From assembly GCF_052857255.1 (NCBI RefSeq), contig NC_135505.1, forward strand, positions 41,253,864 to 41,317,863: a stretch of DNA of 64,000 bases, in the 5' to 3' direction. The translations under genes and the position numbers were made by a program. This document shows, piece by piece, positions 23,091 through 33,042 of this stretch. This DNA is from Amblyomma americanum. Taxonomy: Eukaryota > Arthropoda > Arachnida > Ixodida > Ixodidae. Every line of letters begins with the position of its first letter. The first letter of the stretch is position 1. The notes under the pieces are model-generated. The model worked only from the letters and a program-made list of their open reading frames with translations. It made no database searches and was not told the DNA's origin.

Positions 23091-23440
23091 CTAATCACAC
23101 TCTAGGGAGGACCTGGCAACATCACCGCCCTAACTGTTGTTTGCGAAACGTACAAAAATGGAAGAAACAGCACTTTGGGCGGAGACTCCGTGCTTGGAAC
23201 GTACTTCTACGAGTCCTACGCTTTAACCTTTGGTGGATTAGTTAGGTCCTGTAGAATGTTGAGAATAGCCCGTTAAGTAGCAGTTTGCTGAGGCTGTCAG
23301 TGCTGCATTGCTTCTGTAACTCACAGTTTTTCATTGTAGCCTCCACCGGCGGCGCTACAGCTCCACAAACGGCCAGTTGGGCATCCCTAGTGAGGGGCCA
23401 CGGCCGCTCTCCAGGGGTATGCGCGTGCTTGTCTTCTTAA
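23091..23440. other. Unassigned
   Basis: Includes ACTTTGGGCGGAGACTCC near 23171, related to ACTTTGGGCGGAGTCC at about 7761 and CTTTGGGCGGGCC at about 46385, so it is probably a dispersed repeat trace. Confidence 0.3.
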
Positions 23441-24009
23441 AGCTGCACAAAGAGGAATCTGAACTCGTAATTTTACCGCGGGAAGTTGATCTACTCGTTC
23501 CGAGCATTCATAGAAACTTCCAATTGCTGTCCTGTGCGGCCGATGTCTCTAATTAAATCGGACTAACGTCGCGGCTCCCGCCTGTTTTTTGAAATCAACG
23601 CGGTAGGTAGGAGGAGTCAACCAACGCGCCACCCATTCCCAAGGCGGCTTGCCGCTTTGCCATTGGTGGAGTGACAGTTAAATGATAGTCCACGTGTACT
23701 TTTAATTTCGTGGGCCTAATTTGCGGTTATAATGTCTGTGACTTAAACAGTTCATTCGCAAGAACCTAAGACACTAAATAAAAGAAAAATTGAAGCCGCC
23801 ACTTGAGTGGCTGAAAGGAACTCCACGCGTTGGTTGACTGCGCCTACCTACCACGTTGAGTTAGAAAAAAAGGCGGGAGCCGGGACGTTTAATCAGATTT
23901 TATTAGGTAAATATGCCGCACAGGACAATAATTCTCAGTTTCTAAGAATTGAACGTGCAGTTCGAGTTCCCGCGTTAAAATGACGAGTTCAGATTCCTCC
24001 TCAGTGCAC
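23441..24009. mobile_element. Fold-back MITE with long inverted arms
   Basis: The left arm (about 23441-23640) and the right arm (about 23830-24009) are complementary over roughly 180-200 bp with some mismatches. Shared blocks are GAGGAATCTGAACTCG, GTCCTGTGCGGC, CGGCTCCCGCC and GTAGGTAGG..GTCAACCAACGCG. The loop of about 190 bp has no gene. Confidence 0.7.
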
Positions 24010-24015
24010 CTATAA

Positions 24016-24965
24016 AGGCCCGTACACACTCGAGATTCGCTGAGGTCGCGTGACCGTTTTGGTCGAAAAGCGACACTCCCAAACTGTCACGTTGGCCGCA
24101 AAACGACAGTCGCGAGCCAGTCGCTCGCTGCAGAATTTTGCTGTCTCGCTACTGCGAGTAGGAACCGCTGACCCAATCAGCGAGCGAGCCGAGCTTTCGG
24201 CAACGACGTCGCTCGCGGCTGCGCCGGGCGACGAACAGCCTATCTGCTCCTTGACTGCCCTACTCTTCCGTAAGCCTAGCCGGTTTCCCAACGATGCTCA
24301 AGCTGAAAGAGTTTCGGAGCTGACCAGCGCTGTAGCCAAGATGCTACTTTCGTCACGGCTTTATTGCGAACCTCGACTCACGATGATACCAAAATATGCT
24401 TGACTTTGCCAACGCCTTCAGCAGCGGAGAAAGCAGGTGCCAGGCGATCGAGCTGCTTTGGGCAAATCAGCAAAGCCCCTATGAGAAGAAGCTTGCTTGT
24501 ATCCATGCAACTCGGTATTGGCCAATGACCCTCAAAATTGAATCATTTTTCAATTTCAACCGCCCACAGCATGGTATGAACGCGAACAAACAATATACTA
24601 GCGCATTTTTCTGACGCTAGCGGCCGGCATTCATGCTGGCTGGCAGGCCGCTTGTGCGGCCGCGATGCACAATGCCGCGATATCCTCCTCTTCGCTCAGG
24701 TCGTCGCAGTACATTGGTAACAGCGAGGAACCAGAGCACTTTCGAGAACCGAGCGCGAGCGTAGGGGACGCGGAAAAAGCAGGCGAAACAATCTCGAGAG
24801 AGTGAAAGACGTCATTCGCGAGAGTTCTCATCTCAGACGAGAATTCAACGAGAAGGAGACCCTCAGGTCGCCCTTGCAAGTGTGAACATTGATGTTGTCG
24901 AGCTGCGGTGCAGTCGCGGCCAGCTGCTAGTCGCGCGACCTCTGTGTTAAGTGTGAATGTGCCCT
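24016..24965. mobile_element. MITE, about 950 bp, with inverted ends GGSCAC.TACACACT
   Basis: The left end AGGCCCGTACACACT..GAGGTCGCGTGACC pairs with the complement of the right end GTCGCGCGACCTC..AGTGTGAATGTGCCCT. Both ends carry GAGGTCGCG. The interior has no transposase. It sits six bases from the fold-back element on its left. Confidence 0.6.
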
Positions 24966-26343
24966 ACGGCCTTCGCAATAGGGTCTGTTTCCGCCTCCCG
25001 CCGCACCTCGGTGGAGTCACCACTGCCACACCGCTCCACCGCCCTTCACGAGGAAGGAGAACGCACGCTCGGACACGACAGTGGTAACCGTCAAGCCTTT
25101 ATATTTTATCTCATACGCTTTACGCAAAGATCACATAGTCAGCCACTTTGCCATGGGAGAATCCTGGAACAGCGGATTGACGTTTGCGTGCTCTCTCCTT
25201 TAGCCTGACTGTTATGCTGTCGAATGTATCCTTCGAGTTCAGACGTCAGCGCGTTCTACCCTTGTATTTGGCTAGAAGTCTATCAGCCTATAGTTCGTGG
25301 TCCGGCAGTTCTTAATGATATGCGGCGTGTAACACTTGGATGGCAAGTTTCAAAGAGTAAAGGATTCTGCAGCGCAAATATACAGCTCCTGAATTTTCAA
25401 GCGCAGGTTCTTTAATTTTGCACAACAGCGGCATTTATAATTCATGGTTCCCCTTGGGAAAACACATCATGTCATTCGCGAAAGGAACGGTTACAGATGG
25501 AACCCAACCCTGGCCACAAGAGCAGAGCACATCGCACGCACGCGACGTCCAAGAACTCCTCTTACAAATGTATTTTGAAGTTAGGCGCCGTCTCTCACAA
25601 CCCGTCCCACCCGATGACAACGCAAAAATTAAGTCAGTTGTTGACAGTAACTTCAAGTACTAACAAACAGCCAGCAAAGCAAAATTTGTTTGAAACAGTG
25701 CTGTGTCTGAACAAAATCGGCCTTCACGAGAAAACAGACTTATCTGAGAGGTGATGACTACCAGCTTTGCACTAATCTTCTGCATTTCTGGCGCCTCGTG
25801 ATCGCTTCCTATAAACCTCCCGAGAGCACGAACTTTCCTGACGTCATTAAGGAAACGAAGTAGCACCCCAAAAAGCAAATTTTCCGGAACCTAACGGGGC
25901 TGCGCGAATAAACCTGACAGCAACGCGCGTTATACAAGCTAGCTTAGCTTACATTGTAAGGAATTAAAAATTGAAATTTGCGATGCTTACGCATTAATAA
26001 CAGTACCTGAATTTAAGAGAACAGAACGCATTGGACATTCAACTGCATATTCTGAGATCTTTCATAAATATATTTAAACCAAATATTTTTAGGGGCTTCA
26101 GGACACGCCGCAGGTTGAACATACGTGAACAACAAAAAATTGCGCTCTTTATGGTAGCTGAGGTCACTCATTGGACATACATAATTTCTGAAAATGCAAT
26201 ACTCAGTATGCGTCAGTATCTGTGCCAGCATACGCAGCTTGTACTGGTTGCTTCTGCTACGTTCTGGTAACGTTGGTCAGGCCAGAGTGACGACATGAAT
26301 GCTTGCGTCAAAATCGAAAACTTTACTGGGGCCATCTCGTGTC
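24966..26343. other. Unassigned intergenic DNA
   Basis: No gene or repeat was recognised. Short open frames only. Confidence 0.35.
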
Positions 26344-26346
26344 TTA

Positions 26347-27191
26347 AGGCGGAACCGCATGGCGCGATTTCAGGCGCGATTGGCGCGCGGATGGTGGGAC
26401 GAGAGCGTCATTTTGACGCGTGCCCCGTATGATCCGTCACAAAATCGCGCCGCCGCGTGCTCCTACTTGGAGGAGAAAAAAACGCCTCGCGCGGCGCGTC
26501 CGGGGCGCGTCCGCCAATCAGATTTCAAGTAAGTCACGTGGTATTTGGTCACGTGGCATTTTTGGTTTTTGGTTTTGCCACTAGATGGCCCTACTCTCTG
26601 CGCATCTCGACGGAACCTCTTCGGCGCATTTTTTTTTTTCGCTCTGCAGAACCGGCGCGCACGTGAAAAACACGTGCTACTGTTTCGTGCGCGCATCGTG
26701 TTCATCGAAAATGGAGAAAGCAGTCTTCAACAAGGCCCTTATCACGGAAGTGGAGAGGCGTCGCGTCCTGTGGGATATACGCGACCGCCTTTTCTGCTCT
26801 GTAGTAAGCGCCCTACACTGCATTTTCTATGTCGAGTTGTAAACAAGCAGCGGCCTCTTGGCATGCAGAAAGTACATAGTCGCAGTTTCGCACACACTCT
26901 TCCTGCTTGAAATTAAGCTTGATTAATATACTTCGAAAAAAAAATGTCTTTGTGTAATTACACTAAGATTATTTCAATTGCAGTGTTGTGTAAGTTTAAG
27001 GGCATATTACATATGCGGTAGCAGGGACAATTCATGTCGTTGGGAGTTACGTTGTCTGGCAACCCGGAAAACGCGCCGCGAAGGCGCCGCTCCCCTTTTT
27101 ACGTGCGGGTGCTCGCGCGTTGACGGCAACGCGGGCGTCCACCGCGCGTCGCGTTTTTCGCTCGCGGAAAACGCGCCATGCGGTTCCGCCT
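26347..27191 (+). mobile_element. Harbinger-1-derived MITE A (845 bp)
   Basis: Ends AGGCGGAACCGCATGGCGCG and its complement, with TTA on each side (26344-26346 and 27192-27194). It keeps the left end of the autonomous element up to the start of the MADF gene (ATG at 26711, MEKAVFNKALITEVERR), then jumps near 26792 to the sequence around the first transposase exon (compare about 3690-4095). It is thus an internal deletion product with the same polarity as copy 1. Confidence 0.85.
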
Positions 27192-27194
27192 TTA

Positions 27195-28024
27195 AGGCGG
27201 AACCGCATGGCGCGATTCAGGCGCGATTGACGCGCGGATACTGGGACGCGCGCGTCGTTTTGACGCGTGCCCAGCACGAAATCGCGCCGCCGCGTGCTGC
27301 TGCTCGGAGTAGAAAAAAACGCCTCGCGCGGCGCGTCCGGGGCGCGTCCGCCAATCAGATTTCAAGTAAGTCACGTTGTATTTGGTCACGTGGCATTTTT
27401 GGATTTTGGTTTTGCCACTAGATGGCCCTACTCTCTGCGCATCTCGACGGAACCTCTTCGGCGCATTTTTTTTCGCTCTGCAGAACCGGCGCGCACGTGA
27501 AAAACACGTGCTACTGTTTCGTGCGCGCATCGTGTTCATCGAAAATGGAGAAAGCAGTCTTCAACGAGGCCCTTATCACGGAAGTGGAGAGGCGTCGCGT
27601 CCTGTGGGATATACGCGACCGCCTCTTCTGCTCTGTAGTAAGCGCCCGACTCTCCATTTTCTATGTCGAGCTGTAAAGAAGCAGCGGCCTCTTGGCATGC
27701 AGAAAGTACATAGTCGCAGTTTCGCACACACTCTTCCTGCTTGAAATTAAGCTTGATTAATATACTTCGAAAAAAAATGTCTTTGTGTAATTACACTAAG
27801 ATTATTTCAATTGCAGTGTTGTGTAAGTTTAAGGGCATATTACATATGCGGTAGCAGGGACAATTCATGTCGTTGGGAGTTACGTTGTCTGGCAACCCGG
27901 AAAACGCGCCGCGAAGGCGCCGCTCCCCTTTTTTCGTGCGGGTGCTCGCGCGTTGACGGCAACGCGGGCGTCCACCGCGCGTCGCGTTTTTCGCTCGCGG
28001 AAAACGCGCCATGCGGTTCCGCCT
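27195..28024 (+). mobile_element. Harbinger-1-derived MITE B (830 bp)
   Basis: Same ends, same polarity and same internal deletion junction as MITE A, with ATG of the MADF remnant at 27545. TTA (27192-27194) lies to its left, shared with MITE A, and TGA to its right. The right two thirds are nearly identical to A, while the left 150 bp differ by several indels. Confidence 0.85.
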
Positions 28025-28027
28025 TGA

Positions 28028-28494
28028 AGGCGGAACCGCATGGTAGTTGCGGTTGTAGTTGCGGTCGCGTACGTCCCACAAGATGCGACGCTTCTCCACT
28101 TAGGTTATTAGGGCCTAGTTGAAGGTTGCTTTGTAAATTTCAGGTGAACACGATTCGCGAACGAAATCACAGTAGCACGTATTTTCTTTGACGTACGCGC
28201 AAGTTCAGCCGAGAAAAAAAAATTGCACCGAAAAGGTCCCGTCGAGATGCGCAGAGAGCAAGGCCATCTGGTGGCAAAACCAAAAACCCAAAATGCCACG
28301 TGACCAAATGCCACGTGACTTACCTGAACTCTGATTGGCGGACGCGCCGCGTGAAGCGTTTTTTTCTACTCCGAGTAGGAGCACGCGGCGGCGCGATTTC
28401 GTGGCGGATCATACTGGGCACTCGTCAAAATGACGCGCGCGTCCTACCATCCGCGCCCCAATCGCACCTGAAATCGCGCCATGCGGTTCCGCCT
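28028..28494 (-). mobile_element. Harbinger-1-derived MITE C (467 bp), opposite polarity
   Basis: Inverted relative to A and B: the element's left end lies at 28494, followed by TAA. It keeps the MADF start on the minus strand (KRRILWDVRDRN) to about 28040, then only about 17 bp of terminal repeat. The deletion junction differs from A and B, so it arose separately. Confidence 0.8.
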
Positions 28495-28520
28495 TAAAGG
28501 CGCGTTTATACTCCGACTTC

Positions 28521-28580
28521 GGGCCGTTGTACGATCGTTTCGGAGCGCCTTCCGCCTCGTCTGCTTCGCGAGCGGAGCTG
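28521..28580 (+). repeat. Left terminal inverted repeat of Harbinger copy 2
   Basis: About 56 bp complementary to 36549-36604, including GTACGATCG and CCTTCCGCCTCGTC. Confidence 0.85.
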
Positions 28581-31500
28581 GCGGATCCGCCTCGTTCGGC
28601 GAACGGATGGAAAGTTGGTGAACTTCAACTTTCTGGCGTACGAGCGCATCCGGCCGGGGACCGGATTGCAGCTATTGGCTGCTTTTCCCGTGACGTCAGT
28701 GACGTCCGAGCCCCTCCTCCCTCCGCCTCGGTTCTGCTCTGCCCCGCAAAATGATCATCCGTCGACTGAACTGGGGAGCGCGGCCTGGGCAGTGGCAGCG
28801 ATGTCGCGAAGCGTGGTATATTGGCCACATCTTCATATTACCAGTGTTCAGAGCGACTGCAAACTTCGCCGCGTTCAGCAGTGGCGAGCGATAGTTCCAC
28901 TAGTTGAATTCTGTAATCATCTACGTTGACGGAGTTGACAGAGCGCCTCTTCAAACCCATGCAAACCTGTACAGTGGCGGTGTCACGAAGTGTTTATTTC
29001 GAGCTGTTTTTGGTTTTGCATGCGTTTGTAATTCCTGCTGCGGCTCTGCAAACCGACGCAAGACCTGTGCAATGGCGGTGTCACGAAGTGTTTATTTCGA
29101 GCTGTTTATGGTTGTGGCAAGCGTTTTGAATTTCTGCTGCGAGTTATTTTCCTGTGCGTGCGCAAGTTTCACAGCATAGCGACAAGTGTCCGCGTAGTGA
29201 AAGTGATTATGGTCGGTGCGAGTGCTTTCCCGTCAAGTCAGCGATATGTTCATCTGCGAAAAACTCGCGACGCCCGCCGTTTTCCGAATGTTGAAATGAA
29301 CTTGGAGCTGTGCAGCTGGTCGCTTCCGTTGCGATGGCTGCAGTGATCGTGACTGAGGCGAGCCCACGACGTTGTTTCTGCTACATAGCAAACTGCTGCG
29401 TGTGCGACTCGACACGATCTTGGCTGCACGGCCGTCGCAGTGTTTTCTGCTGCGACAACAGCAGCGTCGCCAGTCTTGTGCGTCTTGGTGCACGATACAG
29501 TGGTACGTTTTATGATCATGGGTGCGCAGGTTGAGACAGTGTGCCAGCGGCATTATGTAGCCTGTGTGAAAAAAATCGGTGCGCAGTGCAAATGTCAGTT
29601 CGGGGGCACCGTCATTTTGTATGTGTGTGTGTGTGTGCCACACGTCAAACAAAAGTACCAAAGTGAATTAAGCTGTCTCTATGCTTTTGTTGGAGGCCTG
29701 TTTGCCAACATGATTTTGTCAGTGCCGAGCAGTTGTTGAGCAGCAGCGCTTAATGCTATCAGCTGCATTAGTTTATTTGATGAGGCATTATCGAAGCCTT
29801 CATGAGATGTAATCCATGCACATTTGCATGTTCATATGCTGCCTTTATTTGTTTGTGACTGCCTATGAACACGATTATTTGCCTGCAGGGTGATGATAAC
29901 CCTGGTTGGCCTGCAAGAACTTGTGTCGGCAATGTAGTATGTTCCGGAATTTTCTTAGCCCTCCTCGCATTTTCCACGAGCAGAAATTTATTTGCTCATC
30001 AGTAAATTCATAATTGAACATTCCTCACTTATATAAGTTACCTGCAACACTTATCCGATCCCATCTGTTTCATGGTCATGACAGCACTATTCCTGCACAT
30101 GTTATCAAACAACAGTTACAAGGCTTTTTTAATGCCTTGAAATGTGCTATGCACTGTTGCGTAGCGGTTGGCTGTGCAATACCAGTCTGCACTCATTCCT
30201 GCGAGCCCTGCAGTATTGACGCAACTCTGGATCAGTTGAGGCTGACACCAGATATAAATTGAACCCATTTCTTTTTTGCTTGGATCGGCTGAAATGGTTG
30301 TGGTCATTAGCATTCACAGATTCTCCACTTTGCACTGGAACAAAGTTCTGTTTCTGCCTAACGTGCATGCCTGAAACCAGAGCATTGCATTTTTCGTCTC
30401 GTAGTGCGCTGTGTTTAAGCTTAACGTTGTGGGCTGCGGGGAGTCATCTCTGAGGTTATAAATGTTTTAATGTAAGCAAGCGGTTCTGTTCTTTTCTTCG
30501 TCAGCAGATTTATTTGTTTTGTGAAATGAGTAGTGTGTACCAGGTGGCGAGTGGCCGAGCTGTGGTCGTGATTTTGATACCAGAAAGAGAAGTGCTTTGG
30601 CAACCAGAAAGAGTGTGAGCAGGAGCAATCAGTGTGCCTGGCAGTTATGGGTTTAAGGCAAGAATGGTATGAAGAACCCAGTGCAACAAATTTATATGAT
30701 TTAGTCTGTGTTTGGCTTGTCCACTCAAATCAAAACATTTGTAACACTCTTTGCACAGTGCATTATTGTCTTGTTAGCCGAGCTGAGATTTTGTTCACAC
30801 TGCTGTGCAGACTAACATGAGAAAAGAAAATTCAGGGGGGCACTTTGTTGACCTAAAGTGCGGTGACGTGAAAACCTTCAGTGCTGTGTTGCCGCTTGTG
30901 TCACTGATGTGTGGTTAAGATGCTGATTAATTACACAATTGTTTGTGAATCTTAAATGCTGGAGACACTGGATGACGTTTCAGGGGCATCTGTCTGCTTC
31001 GACGGCTGTCCACAAACACTCTCCAGCGTCCTTGCGCTCGGCAGAGAAAATAAAGGAGAACTACACATGCGTTGGCAGAAAGTAGCGTGGTCGTTTGCTC
31101 GCTCGGCTGTGGACTGCAAGGATGGTGGTTCCAATCCCGCCATGCACGATGTTTTTCCACTGATGATGTCAACGGTGCGACATGACTTGAGACCGGGCAT
31201 GAACTGAGACCAGACAAGGTCATGGCTGCAAGCATGAGCCATTAAAGGCTTTCGCCTCAATACGTACAACAATGGGCTGTATGCATTTTCACCCTGTCCG
31301 CTGTGTGATCAGCCACTTTCTGTCATAGTGAGACGAACATGCATTCAAAAAGTATAGTCCCCAGAAAAGATGACCCTAATTCCTGTCTATATTCATGAGT
31401 TCTGTACTACCGAGGCATGACTGTATAGATGAAGTTATGGCTAATTATTTAGTTCTCATGGTGTGAGCAGCAATAAATTTTTGTGTGCCCTATCTATGTG

Positions 31501-32024
31501 ACGCAAGAAGTAGTCATCTTTGCAAGCTTTTAAAGCTGATGGAAGAATGCGTTTTGTGGCATAGGAGTCTGGTGGTTGAAGAAAAATATTTGCCTTCACC
31601 TGACACCACCTTTAAAGAGCACATTGCAAAATGAGCCTTGTGTAGGTGGTAAAACTGCATTAGCAACACAGATGATGGGAAAGAACACCACCACTGCACA
31701 AGGTGGCAGTTCTAGCTCCGTTGGCAGCCAGTCACCCAGCAGTGTAAACATATATTTATTGCAGGCTGTACAGGCAGTTTCCTGCCTCAGCACAGTTTGC
31801 CCTCTAGATGCGTCCTACCTTGGAACACTTGTTATTTATACGCTCATAGGAGTGTTCTGCATTAACGAGCTTCTCTTGAATTGGTTTTTGCTGTACACGC
31901 CCACTATAAGGAACCTTACGGGCACATGTGACGCTACACGGGTGTCACTAAAGCAAACCAGACCACAAACCTTCATTCATAAAGAAGAAACAATCAGAAA
32001 CATGAGGAATAGATGTTGCAAAGT
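28581..32024. other. Left interior of Harbinger copy 2, no recognised gene
   Basis: Contains TGACGTCAGTGACGTC near 28691-28706 (CRE-like) and many short frames with no MADF, Myb or THAP motif. A tRNA-like trace with a good B-box (GGTTCCAATCC) lies at about 31073-31140. The missing partner gene would be expected here. Confidence 0.4.
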
Positions 32025-32029
32025 GCATG

Positions 32030-32035
32030 TTTATT
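32030..32035 (-). terminator. Candidate poly(A) signal for the copy 2 transposase transcript
   Basis: TTTATT on + is AATAAA on the minus strand, about 1 kb beyond the transposase stop. No nearer AATAAA was noticed. Weak support. Confidence 0.3.
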
Positions 32036-32626
32036 CAGTTTTTAAGGCGTGAGGACTCCGTGAGATGGTTGCCTGCGGCGCTCCTAAGGGAAACTGATCT
32101 GCCTGTTGGTCCGCGAGGTGCAAGCACCACTGTTGTAGACTGTGCTTGTCACCGCACTGCCGTACAACAGGTCCCCTATCCGCCACCTGGGAACCGCGCT
32201 CTCTAGCAGGCAGGTTCTGCCGAGAGTGCCATTGCATGGTCTGGTTTGCCAGCCGTTGAAAGGATAGGAAGGTGGAAACGTAAAGCACACAAACACATAA
32301 TTATGGCACATAAACAATGGTGCCGGCCAAGGTGATAGTCGACACAGCCCAAAGATCAAGAGGAGTGGCATATACATTGGCAACAATCTCGGAAAAGGAT
32401 ATGCACACGGCTGCACTGTGGGCTGCAACACCTCCATACAGCTTAACAGCGACCTTTGCCACCAGCCTAAAAAGCAACAGAGGTACAAACCGACAGACAC
32501 AGGCACAAACAGACAAAGGAATGAAAAATGAAATGACGTTATGAGGCATGCCACACGAAAAAGATGAAAGCGTACAGGCAGCTTTCAAAGGACAGACTGA
32601 TAAGCACATCTACACGAGACAGACGA

Positions 32627-33010
32627 GAGCTCTGCAGCCGTGCCAGGGCACCAAATGTGGCCGGCTGGCCTGAACCTGGGCCATCCGAGCGCCTCTGAAA
32701 GAGCCCGCTGAACCAGCCTCAGTCCAAAAACTGGTGGCGGCAGCAGAACAACAGCATCTTTAGGGATTCAAGAAATGGGAACCGAGCCTACAAGTGGTCA
32801 ACACATGTAGCGTCCTAGCGCTGTGCTGCCACTGCAAGCCAGACATTGCTTGAATTCCTAAATGCAGCGCACAGAACAAACGCAGATGCGGTACGAGCTC
32901 TGCAGGCAAACCAGGGCACCAAATGTGGCCGGCTGGCCTGAACCTGGACCATCCGAGCGCCTCTGAAAAAGCCCGTTGAACCAGGCTCAGGCCAGAAAAT
33001 GGCAGTGGCG
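32627..33010. repeat. Two direct repeats of about 115 bp in the transposase 3' region
   Basis: GAGCTCTGCAG..CAGGGCACCAAATGTGG and the following block (GGCCATCCGAGCGCCTCTGAAA) occur at about 32630-32745 and again at about 32897-33012 with few changes, 267 bp apart. Confidence 0.75.
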
Positions 33011-33042
33011 ACAGAGTTCATGTTCCAGACAAGTGTACCCTG

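Noticed and set aside
24010..24403. Charged open frames on both strands
   Set aside because: They arise from GC-rich inverted-repeat MITE sequence and show no domain.
26545..26910. Repeated 121-122 codon frames in MITEs A and B
   Set aside because: They cross the deletion junction and terminal sequence, and their similarity comes from the repeat itself. Only the short MADF start is meaningful.
32301..32609. Membrane-protein-like minus-strand frame (ISFSEIVANVYATPL)
   Set aside because: Hydrophobic but short, without splice partners or family match. It lies in the presumed 3' region of the Harbinger-2 transcript.
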